Shown: positions 1 through 7,861 of the stretch, piece after piece
Position numbering within the stretch: position 1 is the stretch's first letter
How the letters are laid out: each line of letters begins with the position of its first letter
Origin: Sediminicola sp. YIK13
GTDB taxonomy: Bacteria; Bacteroidota; Bacteroidia; Flavobacteriales; Flavobacteriaceae
Assembly: GCF_001430825.1 (NCBI RefSeq)
Contig: NZ_CP010535.1
Location: 2,584,501-2,648,500 of the forward strand
Direction: 5' to 3'
DNA: 64,000 bases
Program-made: the position numbers and the translations under genes
Notes under the pieces: model-generated
Told to the model about the DNA's origin: nothing
Database searches by the model: none
What the model saw: the letters and a program-made list of their open reading frames with translations, nothing else

Positions 1-504
1 AATAAAGAGATGTACCTCTTCGCCATTTAAACTACCATACACATATAAAATATCTCTTGTCCTATCCACTATGCCGTCCAAGCTATACACCTTTAGCGGT
101 ATTGCCTCGGATTGGATCACCTTAAAATAATTCTTTCTATATAGTAAGGCTGTATCTATGCCTCGCTCATCAGGGGAGTTGAAATGAACAATATCGTAAC
201 CGAATTTTGACAAACTTTCCGTTGATATTAGATCGTTAAGCACATGTTCATTCTCTACCTCAGACAACCCTATCAATACTGGGGGGTGTTCGTTGAATTT
301 TTCACCTATCCTGGATATAGCCCTCCCTAGGTTTACAATCTTCTTCCCATACCTTTTCGGCGTCCAACTTTTTATCCCGTTGGGCGTAAAATCTTCGTCC
401 AAAATCTGGTCATCCCTTCTGATATCGAACAGGTTTTCCAAATTATAAAAGGCAACCGTGTACAGATTTTCACTAGTATTTGTTCTGGAAGATGTAAAAA
501 GCAT
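1..504 (-). CDS. Endonuclease/exonuclease/phosphatase family protein, partial (5' part only)
   Basis: The reading frame opens with ATG at 504 and stays open for 168 codons to the window edge, so the C-terminal part is missing. The N terminus has the pattern VAFYNLENLFD, typical of the DNase I-like endonuclease/exonuclease/phosphatase fold (the N of YNLENLFD is a conserved active-site residue), followed by PPVLIGLSEVEN, whose Glu is the usual metal ligand. No signal peptide is visible. In Bacteroidota such proteins are often annotated simply as endonucleases; the substrate (DNA, RNA or a phosphoester) cannot be told from the fragment. It is divergent from hflX. Family is confident, function is inference. 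Confidence 0.8.
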   Translation of the reverse strand, partial: MLFTSSRTNTSENLYTVAFYNLENLFDIRRDDQILDEDFTPNGIKSWTPKRYGKKIVNLGRAISRIGEKFNEHPPVLIGLSEVENEHVLNDLISTESLSKFGYDIVHFNSPDERGIDTALLYRKNYFKVIQSEAIPLKVYSLDGIVDRTRDILYVYGSLNGEEVHLFI

Positions 505-556
505 TCATTTTTGTGTTCTAGGCTAAAAATACGAAAATCGCTTGGCAACTATTCAT

Positions 557-564
557 TAGATTTG
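557..564 (+). promoter_or_regulatory. Putative promoter -7 element for hflX
   Basis: TAGATTTG matches the Bacteroidota sigma-A -7 consensus TAnnTTTG and lies 16 bases before the hflX ATG. No clear upstream TTG at the usual spacing was seen. Confidence 0.5.
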
Positions 565-580
565 TACTTTATATAATCCT

Positions 581-1792
581 ATGATAGAGAAGAAAACAAT
601 TGTATATGAAAAAGTAGTTCTTATTGGAGTGATCCATAGGGAACAGGACGAAATAAAAGTAAAGGAATATTTAGATGAACTGGAATTTCTTACCTACACC
701 GCAGGTGGGGAAGTATCCAAGCGGTTTGTACAACGTATAGACGTACCAAATCCAAAAACGTATATAGGAAGCGGTAAACTATTGGAAGTAGAGGCCTTCG
801 TTGCAGAAAACGACATAGGTACTGTCGTCTTTGATGATGAACTCTCCCCTGGTCAACAACGAAATATTGAAAGGGAACTCCGCTGTAAGATCTTGGATAG
901 GACCTCTCTCATATTGGATATTTTCGCACAACGCGCCCAGACAAGTTACGCCCGCACCCAGGTAGAACTTGCCCAATACGAATATCTATTGCCTAGACTG
1001 ACCGGACTTTGGACTCACTTGGAGCGCCAAAAAGGGGGTATTGGTATGAGAGGTCCAGGGGAAACAGAGATAGAAACGGATAGACGTATTGTACGGGACC
1101 GTATCGCCCTTCTAAAAAAGAAACTGCTGAAAATTGACCGGCAGATGGAAACCCAAAGAGGCAACAGAGGAGCACTTGTAAGAGTGGCCTTGGTTGGGTA
1201 TACCAACGTGGGGAAATCTACCCTTATGAATGTGATCAGTAAAAGTGAGGTCTTTGCAGAGGACAAGCTTTTTGCAACATTGGACACCACCGTTCGTAAA
1301 GTTGTGATTGGCAACTTGCCTTTTTTATTGACAGATACCGTTGGATTCATTCGCAAACTGCCAACCCAATTGGTAGAAAGTTTTAAGAGCACCCTGGACG
1401 AGGTTAGGGAAGCAGATCTCTTACTTCATGTGGTGGATATCTCCCACCCTACCTTTGAAGAACATATAGAATCTGTGAACAAGATTTTGGATGAAATAGA
1501 CAGTGCTGATAAAAGGACCATTATGGTCTTTAACAAAATAGATCAGTACCATCACGAAACCATAGATGATGATGATCTAATGACCGAAAGAACCCAGAAG
1601 CACTTCACCCTGGAAGAATGGGAAAAGACCTGGATGCAAAAAGTTGGGGACAAGGCCATATTCATCTCTGCCCTCAACAAAGAAAACCTGGACGAATTCA
1701 GAAAAAGGGTTTACGATGAGGTAAGAGATATTCATGTTACCCGTTTTCCTTATAATAACTTTCTATATCCAGAGCAATTGGACGAATACTAA
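581..1792 (+). CDS. hflX: GTPase HflX
   Basis: Ribosome-associated GTPase of the Obg-HflX superfamily that binds 50S subunits and can split or rescue ribosomes under stress. The 403 residues show the HflX N-terminal domain with PNPKTYIGSGK (56-66), the family hallmark GGIGMRGPGETEIETDRR (152-169), then the G domain: G1 GYTNVGKST (206-214), G3 DTVGF (252-256), G4 NKID (318-321) and a G5-like SAL (363-365). A charged insertion of about 35 residues follows NKID and precedes G5. The ATG at 581 lies just downstream of a TAnnTTTG element. It is monocistronic: no plus-strand neighbour follows, only the small-RNA region. Confidence 0.96.
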   Translation: MIEKKTIVYEKVVLIGVIHREQDEIKVKEYLDELEFLTYTAGGEVSKRFVQRIDVPNPKTYIGSGKLLEVEAFVAENDIGTVVFDDELSPGQQRNIERELRCKILDRTSLILDIFAQRAQTSYARTQVELAQYEYLLPRLTGLWTHLERQKGGIGMRGPGETEIETDRRIVRDRIALLKKKLLKIDRQMETQRGNRGALVRVALVGYTNVGKSTLMNVISKSEVFAEDKLFATLDTTVRKVVIGNLPFLLTDTVGFIRKLPTQLVESFKSTLDEVREADLLLHVVDISHPTFEEHIESVNKILDEIDSADKRTIMVFNKIDQYHHETIDDDDLMTERTQKHFTLEEWEKTWMQKVGDKAIFISALNKENLDEFRKRVYDEVRDIHVTRFPYNNFLYPEQLDEY

Positions 1793-1912
1793 AATGTCGG
1801 AAATTACCATTGCATAAATGTGCTGTTCATCGAAAAAAAACAACAGTTAATTATTACACCACATTTTATAATAGGTTCACATCAAAAATTTAGGCAGAAA
1901 GAACTTAAGCCA

Positions 1913-1920
1913 TATCTTTA
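1913..1920 (+). promoter_or_regulatory. Putative promoter of small RNA copy 1
   Basis: TATCTTTA (one mismatch to TAnnTTTG), in the context CCATATCTTTAC, which is repeated exactly 400 bases downstream in front of the second copy. Conservation of this block while the flanks diverge supports a promoter role. Confidence 0.45.
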
Positions 1921-1925
1921 CGATG

Positions 1926-2110
1926 TATTAAAAATTAAGTGATAGTGTTTATCCCCAAATAAAACCATCGCTTTAGCAATAAAGTGTTATGATTACCCAA
2001 ATCTGCACTTGAACTTGTAAAGAATTATGCCGGTAGTTTATCGGAGCCAAACTAAATTTTTCAAGACCTACTTGACTATCAAAAAAGCCCTTTACGGAGG
2101 GCTTTTTTTT
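1926..2110 (+). ncRNA. Probable small RNA, copy 1 of a diverged tandem pair
   Basis: A free-standing transcription unit of about 185 nt is suggested by an upstream -7-like element (1913-1920) and an intrinsic terminator (2086-2110). The body shares with copy 2 the motif CCCCAAATAAAAC (1953-1965) and a second CCCAAAT (1996-2002). It contains a hairpin CTTTA-GCAA-TAAAG (1971-1984) and a possible alternative pairing AAGTG/CACTT (1982-1986 with 2006-2010), the latter retained in copy 2 with a G-U change. A short ORF (1989-2012) encodes MITQICT. It could belong to a known flavobacterial RNA family (for example the Rfam Flavo-1 or 6S-Flavo types), which I could not test. The start is inferred, not mapped. 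Confidence 0.5.
2086..2110 (+). terminator. Intrinsic terminator of small RNA copy 1
   Basis: AGCCCT (2086-2091) pairs with AGGGCT (2098-2103), followed by a run of eight T. It is preceded by A6, so it may also work on the minus strand. Confidence 0.8.
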
Positions 2111-2312
2111 ATGGTTCCTATGGACCAAATATTTGTGTCGGCATTTCAACTATTGAAATAGTCCTACATTGTAATTCTTACATTTACGCATTAAACCCTA
2201 CCTTTTTTTAATTAAAGTGGACCTTTCATCGGAGAAAATAAACCGTTTATTATTTCACAACAGCATAGACTCCCTTTACAACATAAATTAAGTGAATGCT
2301 GTGCTTTCACCA

Positions 2313-2320
2313 TATCTTTA
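2313..2320 (+). promoter_or_regulatory. Putative promoter of small RNA copy 2
   Basis: TATCTTTA in the same CCATATCTTTAC context as at 1911-1921, 400 bases further on. Confidence 0.45.
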
Positions 2321-2325
2321 CATTG

Positions 2326-2468
2326 TAATTAAGAGATAGCTACCCCAAATAAAACTATACTTAATCATAAAGTGCATGATTCCCCAAATCTGTACTTAAC
2401 CAAAGACAAACCCCAAGTTTGCGAACCCTACAAAACTAAAAAAGCCCTCCATTAAGAGGGCTTTTTTT
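2326..2468 (+). ncRNA. Probable small RNA, copy 2 of a diverged tandem pair
   Basis: Second copy, about 143 nt, shorter than copy 1. It shares CCCCAAATAAAAC (2343-2355), a second CCCCAAAT (2382-2389), the AAGTG/TACTT pairing (2370-2374 with 2393-2397) and a terminal hairpin. Its short ORF (2376-2399) encodes MIPQICT. Downstream of that ORF the two copies lose similarity until the terminator. The next gene is on the opposite strand, so it is not a leader of a visible gene. Confidence 0.5.
2444..2468. terminator. Bidirectional terminator: small RNA copy 2 / DUF3078 gene
   Basis: GCCCTC (2444-2449) pairs with GAGGGC (2456-2461), flanked by A6 on the left and T7 on the right, so it can end transcription from both sides; the minus-strand gene stops at 2483. 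Confidence 0.8.
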
Positions 2469-2482
2469 ATATATAAATGATT

Positions 2483-3415
2483 TTAAAAGGAATAATTCAA
2501 TCCCAATATCCAGTATGTCTGCAGTTTGTTATCTACCGTGTCAAAGGTAGGTGTAGGATCTGGCAGGGTCTGTGTATTAAGGGCGTAGTTTAATGCCTCT
2601 TGTTTGTTCTTGCGCAGGCCAAAATCGAACCCTACCCCAATCATTTTCCACAAGGTATATCCAAAGGAATTGGTCCAGGTCCAATTGGAAAAATCGGCAC
2701 TCTTATAACTTTGGAAAGCGGAAAGGTTCGTTTTAAAGCTGATGTCGCCTAGCTGTCTGGTATAATCGGCCACAATCTTGGCTCCCAAGGAAGACTCAAA
2801 TACATTGTCCCCCTTACTGAATACGAAGTTGTAGTTTAAAGGATGTACCACTACCACAAGATCCTCAATAGGCGTCCATGTGGCACCCACACCAAGATCC
2901 AAATACCCTGGATCATTAAAGTTGCTCAATATAGTAGTCCTATATTCCCCTAAGGTAGAGATAGCAAACTTCTTGTTCAACCTATGACCATAAAGGGATG
3001 TAATGTTAAAGACATCATTTGCTTGTCTGTAAGAATCATCATCTGTAGGGTCGTCCGTATCATCAATTTTCACCCAACTCAGATTGACATTGGCAGCGTT
3101 TCTCCAAAAGAATTTATCCTCCTTTAAATTCGCATAAGAATTAACGGTAAAGGCAATATTCCCTGCCGATGAATTTGGGATTCCCTTAGAATACCAGTTA
3201 TTGAATTCAGAGAGGGTTGCTCCAATCGTTCCAAAGGCACCTATTTTCCAACCTGGCATCGCGTCAATCTTGCTCTGGATAGACTTTATTCTGGACTGGA
3301 TCGCAGCTACGGAGTCCTTTTTCGGTTTCATTTCTGCTTTAAGTTCTTCCACGGTTTGGGCGTAGGTCCCCACCGTCCCTGCGAGGAGTACAAGGATTAT
3401 AAGTATCTTTTTCAT
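2483..3415 (-). CDS. DUF3078 domain-containing outer-membrane beta-barrel-like protein
   Basis: A 310-residue protein with a clear Sec signal peptide (MKKILIILVLLAGTVGTYAQ, cleaved after AQ about residue 20). A short coiled-coil-like segment follows (about 22-52, VEELKAEMKPKKDSVAAIQS), then alternating amphipathic strands rich in aromatic residues, ending in LNYSF, a C-terminal Phe as in outer-membrane beta-barrels. This is the DUF3078 family of Bacteroidota, whose function is unknown. It is the last gene of the sufE-side cluster but has its own promoter-like element, and it ends at a bidirectional terminator. Confidence 0.85.
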   Translation of the reverse strand: MKKILIILVLLAGTVGTYAQTVEELKAEMKPKKDSVAAIQSRIKSIQSKIDAMPGWKIGAFGTIGATLSEFNNWYSKGIPNSSAGNIAFTVNSYANLKEDKFFWRNAANVNLSWVKIDDTDDPTDDDSYRQANDVFNITSLYGHRLNKKFAISTLGEYRTTILSNFNDPGYLDLGVGATWTPIEDLVVVVHPLNYNFVFSKGDNVFESSLGAKIVADYTRQLGDISFKTNLSAFQSYKSADFSNWTWTNSFGYTLWKMIGVGFDFGLRKNKQEALNYALNTQTLPDPTPTFDTVDNKLQTYWILGLNYSF

Positions 3416-3441
3416 TCTTTTCGGTGTTTATTGTTAAAAAC

Positions 3442-3449
3442 CAAAGTTA
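3442..3449 (-). promoter_or_regulatory. Putative promoter -7 element for the DUF3078 gene
   Basis: On the minus strand the bases read TAACTTTG, matching TAnnTTTG, 26 bases before the ATG at 3415. No TTG was found at the right distance. Confidence 0.45.
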
Positions 3450-3483
3450 AGAAATAAAATAAATAAAAATATCGAGTTGTATT

Positions 3484-3987
3484 CTACCTCCTCTTGTATA
3501 GGGGCACTGAGGAACAGGCTTCCCCGTACATAACACTTTTGGCTACTGTCTGCATTTTGGAAGTGATCCACAAATAAGCGTTGGGGGGAACGGGTTTATT
3601 ACTGCAACCCTTAATGATGACAGGTCTATCCTTATACTCGGACAGATCCAATTTTTCTATAATGGATTGATAGAGGGAGGTTTCTAATTGCTCTAGGTTA
3701 CCAATCAGCATTTTTTTTGCGTGTGGCTGCAGCTCGGTGGCAATCAACATGTAGGCCCACCCAGGAATAATGGCATCCGTGGAACAGGTAAGGGCCACAT
3801 AGGCATCCTTATACTGCGCCCAGTTATGGCCACTGATGGCTGCCCTGAATTCCTTTTCCCTTAAAATAAATCCCTCAAACAACCAGTCCTTTATATCCAG
3901 AAGAATACGCTCCCCTTTGGGGTAGTGATCTTCCAGATTAAAGGTGACCAAAGCACTTTGTGCCACTCGGTTTACAATTTCAGACAT
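3484..3987 (-). CDS. DUF2480 family protein
   Basis: A 167-residue soluble protein of the DUF2480 family, restricted mainly to Bacteroidota and of unknown function. It has no signal peptide or membrane segment and has the conserved stretches IKDWLFEGFILREKEFR and ALTCSTDAIIPGWAYML. It lies directly downstream of sufT (28 bases) in the sufE-sufT-DUF2480 group, a conserved flavobacterial order that suggests a link to iron-sulfur protein maturation; that link is inference. ATG start at 3987. Confidence 0.85.
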   Translation of the reverse strand: MSEIVNRVAQSALVTFNLEDHYPKGERILLDIKDWLFEGFILREKEFRAAISGHNWAQYKDAYVALTCSTDAIIPGWAYMLIATELQPHAKKMLIGNLEQLETSLYQSIIEKLDLSEYKDRPVIIKGCSNKPVPPNAYLWITSKMQTVAKSVMYGEACSSVPLYKRR

Positions 3988-4015
3988 TTGGTAAGCTTTT
4001 AAATAAGGTCTTTTT

Positions 4016-4345
4016 CTACAACATTCCCAACTCCAACTTGGCTTCCTCGCTCATAAGGTCTTGGGTCCAAGGCGGATCGAAGGTAATTTCTACCTCTACA
4101 TCCTTTATTGCGTCTATTGATTTTACTTTCTCCTCAACTTCCATAGGCAAGGATTCTGCCACGGGGCAATTTGGAGAAGTAAGGGTCATTAATATTTTAA
4201 CCTCATTATCCTCATTGACAAAGACATCATAGATCAATCCCAATTCATAGATATCCACAGGAATTTCCGGATCGTATATGGTCTTAATTACTCTGACTAT
4301 TTTTTCACCCAATTCTTGGGTATCTATTGTTGTTTCTTCGCTCAT
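4016..4345 (-). CDS. sufT: SUF system protein SufT / DUF59 (MIP18 family)
   Basis: A 109-residue MIP18/DUF59-family protein involved in maturation of iron-sulfur proteins in the cytoplasm. It shows the typical YDPEIPVDIYELGLIYDV start of the domain (about 24-41), the LTSPNCPVAESLP segment (56-68) containing the conserved reactive Cys, and the DPPWTQDLMSEEAKLELGM C terminus seen in DUF59 proteins. It sits between sufE (42 bases upstream) and the DUF2480 gene, as in other Flavobacteriia. Some databases call the same protein a PaaD- or YitW-like protein, but the suf context favours SufT. Confidence 0.88.
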   Translation of the reverse strand: MSEETTIDTQELGEKIVRVIKTIYDPEIPVDIYELGLIYDVFVNEDNEVKILMTLTSPNCPVAESLPMEVEEKVKSIDAIKDVEVEITFDPPWTQDLMSEEAKLELGML

Positions 4346-4387
4346 TATTATTTCCTTTTAGGATTCCCCTATAATTTCAGGCAACTC

Positions 4388-4810
4388 TTAACTTAATTGT
4401 GTTTGGTAAGCTATTGCATACATTTTCAATTGTTTGATCATACTGACCAAACCGTTGGCCCTAGTGGGCGATAAATGCTCTTTAAGGCCAATCTCATCGA
4501 TAAATTCGGTGTCTGCCCCCATAATATCCTTTGGCTTTTGATTGCTAAATACGCGGATCAAAATAGCGATGATACCTTTGGTGATGATGGCATCACTATC
4601 GGCTGTAAAAACTAATTTGTCATCCTCCAGTTCTGCATGTACCCAAACTTTGCTCTGGCAGCCTTTGATGATATTGTCATCGGTCTTATATTGCTCCTCT
4701 ATCATCGGTAAGGATTTCCCAAGCTCTATCATATATTCATAGCGCTGCATCCAATCCTCGAACATGGAGAACTCATCTACAATCTCTTCCTGTATCTCTT
4801 TTATAGACAT
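4388..4810 (-). CDS. sufE: Cysteine desulfuration protein SufE
   Basis: Sulfur acceptor that takes persulfide from SufS and hands it to the SufBCD scaffold. The 140 residues are the usual length; the acceptor Cys is C51 in the motif IIKGCQSKVW, the same position as in E. coli SufE. It starts at ATG 4810, about 9 bases after a predicted transcription start from a good TTG-N20-TACCTTTG promoter, so it heads its own operon (sufE-sufT-DUF2480), separate from sufABCD and sufS. Confidence 0.95.
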   Translation of the reverse strand: MSIKEIQEEIVDEFSMFEDWMQRYEYMIELGKSLPMIEEQYKTDDNIIKGCQSKVWVHAELEDDKLVFTADSDAIITKGIIAILIRVFSNQKPKDIMGADTEFIDEIGLKEHLSPTRANGLVSMIKQLKMYAIAYQTQLS

Positions 4811-4824
4811 AACTAAATTTTGCT

Positions 4825-4855
4825 CAAAGGTACAATAACTCTTCTACCTATTCAA
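4825..4855 (-). promoter_or_regulatory. Promoter of the sufE operon
   Basis: Minus strand: TTG (4853-4855), 20-base spacer, TACCTTTG (4825-4832), an exact match to the Bacteroidota -33/-7 pattern. The -33 part lies at the 3' end of the lipoprotein gene just upstream. Confidence 0.7.
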
Positions 4856-5279
4856 TACTTTCAGACAAGGTTAACATGTACTCCATCAACCGCTTTAAGG
4901 GCTCTGGAGGATTACCATGATCAAAGGAACAGGAATACAGATGGTTTTCGGTTTCAATTTCCAGATTGGCTATTGCAGCGGCGTCCACTTGACTCTTTTT
5001 GGAGGGGGATGCCATTTTATCCAACTTTCGGACATCAAAATCGGACATCAGGGCGACCAAATGTTGCCATTTTTCATCACTCAATTGCTTGCTTATGGAG
5101 GTATCGCCACCCCTATTTCGTTCCACCAAGATGTTTTCTTCATTAATTTCTATCTTCAGATAAAATCCCCGGGTACTGGCGGTATAATTGATGGATTTCA
5201 GTTGTGAGATATCTGCCGTCCTTTGGGCACATCCCATCGTTGGAAGAACTAATATCAGTAATACTATATATACTTTCAT
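4848..5279 (-). CDS. Putative lipoprotein of unknown function
   Basis: A 143-residue protein with a lipoprotein signal peptide MKVYIVLLILVLPTMGC, predicted to be acylated at C17. The open frame extends 14 codons upstream, but the ATG at 5279 places the signal peptide correctly and avoids overlap with the upstream terminator. The mature part is mostly soluble with the stretch IEINEENILVERNRGG and a pair of Cys near SFDHGNPPEP. I do not recognise a domain with known function. It lies between the metalloprotease gene and sufE, and the sufE promoter overlaps its 3' end. Confidence 0.7.
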   Translation of the reverse strand: MKVYIVLLILVLPTMGCAQRTADISQLKSINYTASTRGFYLKIEINEENILVERNRGGDTSISKQLSDEKWQHLVALMSDFDVRKLDKMASPSKKSQVDAAAIANLEIETENHLYSCSFDHGNPPEPLKRLMEYMLTLSESIE

Positions 5280-5313
5280 GCTATTGAAATTAACCCCTAA
5301 TATTACAAAAAAA

Positions 5314-5331
5314 GGCGCCACATTGGGCGCC
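5314..5331 (-). terminator. Intrinsic terminator of the metalloprotease gene
   Basis: GGCGCC (5314-5319) and GGCGCC (5326-5331) form a 6-bp GC-only stem, flanked by A7 on the left (T7 for the minus transcript) and T5 on the right. Confidence 0.8.
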
Positions 5332-5353
5332 TTTTTAATTAAAGGTTGGTTGA

Positions 5354-6415
5354 CTAATTAACAAGACCTTCCCTTGCTCCTCCAGAGACAAACAAAGCTC
5401 TCATTCTATCGTTTTGACCATTGGAGAACATATACATACAATCATCTTGCACGTAATCCATATAGTTCATGGTCATATCAGCTGATTGACAATTTACAGT
5501 TGGGTAGGACGGACAGTTGTAATTGGGTCCATCAGAAGTAGGCGTATCGGCAACAAAATCATCTTGCCTGCATCTTCCATCGCCCCAAATATGACGTAGG
5601 TTCAACCAGTGACCCACTTCATGGGTAGCTGTCCTTCCCTTACCATAAATTCCTCCGGCAGCAGTTTCACCAAAGAAATCTGTTCCTATTACCACTCCGT
5701 CTGTAGTGGCAGATCCACCAGGAAATTGGGCATAACCTAAGATTCCACCTCCTATTTCACATACCCAAATGTTTAAAAAGTTGGATGTGTCCGTAGCATC
5801 GATCCCTCCTTGTGTAGAAAGTTTCATGGCATCATTGGTGCCCCAAGAAGTTCTGGTGTCTACTTTACGTACCACATTGGCTAAAGTAAAGGTGATATCG
5901 GCATTGGCAACCAAACCTGCAAATTCACTTGGCACATTACTCGTCCTAGGGTTGTTGTTGGTAAAATCTTGGTTAAGAATTGCTATTTGGGAATTGATCT
6001 GGGCTTGTGTAACATTCCCAGCACTTCTTTCAATAATATTTACCACTACAGGTATAGAAACAGGTCCGGTATAAATTGGGGGTGGGGTACCTCCACCGCC
6101 ACCACCGCCTGGCTTGCCTTTTCCATTCGTAGCTTTCATGGCAATGGCCTTTCTGGTCTGGTATTCTATGTCATACATTTTCTTTTGGAGCCCAGGATTC
6201 TTTTGTAGACGGTACTCCAAGTTTTTCATAGAGTGGCATTTGTCCGCGGCATTGGAAGATTTCCCTGCGAGATCATCATCCGCTACCAGCAGGGTAAAAT
6301 CGCTCATGTCCACTTGAATTTCTTGAGTGATGTCGAGATTAGCATCATTTTGATCCTGCTCACAAGAGACAAGTACCATAGCGAGAGCCGCAAAGGTTAA
6401 GCATACTTTTTTCAT
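5354..6415 (-). CDS. Secreted zinc metalloprotease, M43 family (cytophagalysin/pappalysin-like), lipoprotein
   Basis: A 353-residue extracytoplasmic protease. It has a lipoprotein signal peptide with the acylated Cys at C18 (LVSCEQ), a propeptide-like charged region to about residue 100, a flexible KGKPGGGGGGGTPPP linker (about 99-113), then the catalytic domain. The zinc motif HEVGHWLNLRH (265-275) is the extended metzincin HExxHxxGxxH-type signature, followed by the MNYMDY Met-turn and several Cys (CRQDD, NYNCPSY, VNCQS, DDCMYM) matching the conserved disulfides of M43B enzymes. No type IX sorting domain is present at the C terminus (it ends GLVN), so lipid anchoring is its likely fate. It has its own terminator, and it lies between sufS and the sufE operon without an obvious functional link. 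Confidence 0.9.
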   Translation of the reverse strand: MKKVCLTFAALAMVLVSCEQDQNDANLDITQEIQVDMSDFTLLVADDDLAGKSSNAADKCHSMKNLEYRLQKNPGLQKKMYDIEYQTRKAIAMKATNGKGKPGGGGGGGTPPPIYTGPVSIPVVVNIIERSAGNVTQAQINSQIAILNQDFTNNNPRTSNVPSEFAGLVANADITFTLANVVRKVDTRTSWGTNDAMKLSTQGGIDATDTSNFLNIWVCEIGGGILGYAQFPGGSATTDGVVIGTDFFGETAAGGIYGKGRTATHEVGHWLNLRHIWGDGRCRQDDFVADTPTSDGPNYNCPSYPTVNCQSADMTMNYMDYVQDDCMYMFSNGQNDRMRALFVSGGAREGLVN

Positions 6416-6560
6416 AATTTAAATTGGTTTTTTCGGTTATCGATGCCTAATATATAATTATTTAACATAATATTAGCATAGCGTTAAATAATTGTCACAA
6501 ATCACAACGATTTTTTCGATGCATTTCATCGATAAACCCAGCGTAGTCCAAAACCTACAA

Positions 6561-6591
6561 GCCTCAAAAAAAATTAAATTTTTTTTGAGGC
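6561..6591 (-). terminator. Terminator of sufS
   Basis: GCCTCAAAAAAAA (6561-6573) pairs with TTTTTTTTGAGGC (6579-6591) around a 5-base loop. The long A/T part of the stem doubles as the U tract on either strand; sufS stops at 6622. Confidence 0.7.
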
Positions 6592-6621
6592 TCTGACTAC
6601 TTTTTTAAAAAAGCTTTGAAA

Positions 6622-7836
6622 TTATAAAAGCATGGACTTGGCACGTTGCACGCTTGCAACCAAAATATCCACTTCTTCTTTAGTGTTGTAGAAGCTAAAG
6701 CTGGCCCTTACCGTTCCGGGAATTTTAAAAAAATCCATAATGGGTTGTGCACAGTGGTGCCCAGTTCTAACGGCGACACCCAATTTGTCCAGGATAGCAC
6801 CGATATCGTAAGGGTGGATTCCTTCTATATTAAACGAAATCACCGCGGTCTTTTCTTTGGCCTCCCCATAGATCTTTAGCCCATCAATGGCCAATAGCTG
6901 TTCCGTGGCGTATGTTAAAAGTTCATGTTCATAGGCGGCAATAACATCCAAACCAATCTTGTTCATATAATCCAAAGCCGCACCTAAAGCTATTCCACCA
7001 CAGATATTTGGTGTGCCCGCTTCAAATTTATGGGGTAGATCTGCGTAGGTTGTCTTTTCAAAGCTTACCTCCGCAATCATTTCACCTCCGCCTTGATATG
7101 GCGGTAATTTTCTTAACCATTCCTCTTTTCCATATAACACACCAACCCCTGTAGGTCCGCAAAGCTTATGCCCAGATACCACGTAGAAATCTACATCGAG
7201 CTCCTGAACGTTAGCCTTGATATGAGGTGCCGCCTGAGCCCCATCAATAAGAACCGCAGCACCTACTTCATGCGCAGCGTCAATGATTTCAACAATTGGA
7301 TTTACGGTTCCCAAGGCGTTTGAAACGTGGTTACAGAAGACGAGTTTTGTCTTTTTTGTTAGGAGGTTATGATATTCCTCCATAATCAACTCCCCATTGA
7401 GATCCATGGGTATCACCTTTAATATGGCTCCTGTACGTTCACAGAGCATCTGCCATGGCACTATGTTGGAGTGGTGCTCCAAAGCAGATACCATAATTTC
7501 ATCTCCTTTAGCAAGAAGGGAGGCAAAACCATTGGCCACTAAATTAATGGCATGGGTAGTGCCTGAGGTAAATATGATTTCGTAGGGATGGGCTGCATTA
7601 AAATGCTGTTGTATTTTTTGTCTGGATTGCTCATAGGCATCCGTTGCTTCTTGGGATAATGTATGTACACCTCTATGGATATTTGCATTGTACCTGCTGT
7701 AGTAATCCACGATCACATCTATCACTTGCTGGGGAGTTTGTGAGGTAGCAGCATTGTCTAAATACACTAAGGGTTTTCCATTCACTTCCCGGTGTAGAAT
7801 AGGGAAGTCTTTTCGGATTTTTAATACGTCGATCAT
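6622..7836 (-). CDS. sufS: Cysteine desulfurase SufS
   Basis: PLP-dependent class V aminotransferase-fold enzyme releasing sulfur from cysteine as an enzyme-bound persulfide for the SUF pathway. From the chosen ATG (7836) it has 404 residues. The PLP lysine is in VVSGHKLCGPTG (K224), the active-site Cys in RTGHHCAQP (C362) and the ligand region is SALEHHSN. An in-frame ATG lies four codons upstream (7848), but the homologous N terminus (IDVLKIRKDFPIL) and a -7 element only 5 bases before 7848 favour 7836; a start at 7848 would be essentially leaderless. A terminator separates it from sufD, so it has its own promoter. Confidence 0.95.
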   Translation of the reverse strand: MIDVLKIRKDFPILHREVNGKPLVYLDNAATSQTPQQVIDVIVDYYSRYNANIHRGVHTLSQEATDAYEQSRQKIQQHFNAAHPYEIIFTSGTTHAINLVANGFASLLAKGDEIMVSALEHHSNIVPWQMLCERTGAILKVIPMDLNGELIMEEYHNLLTKKTKLVFCNHVSNALGTVNPIVEIIDAAHEVGAAVLIDGAQAAPHIKANVQELDVDFYVVSGHKLCGPTGVGVLYGKEEWLRKLPPYQGGGEMIAEVSFEKTTYADLPHKFEAGTPNICGGIALGAALDYMNKIGLDVIAAYEHELLTYATEQLLAIDGLKIYGEAKEKTAVISFNIEGIHPYDIGAILDKLGVAVRTGHHCAQPIMDFFKIPGTVRASFSFYNTKEEVDILVASVQRAKSMLL

Positions 7837-7853
7837 AGCTAATTCCATAGTTA

Positions 7854-7861
7854 CAAAGGTA
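7854..7861 (-). promoter_or_regulatory. Putative promoter -7 element for sufS
   Basis: Minus strand TACCTTTG, an exact TAnnTTTG match, 5 bases before the upstream ATG and 17 before the chosen ATG. The expected transcription start falls at about 7849. Confidence 0.6.
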
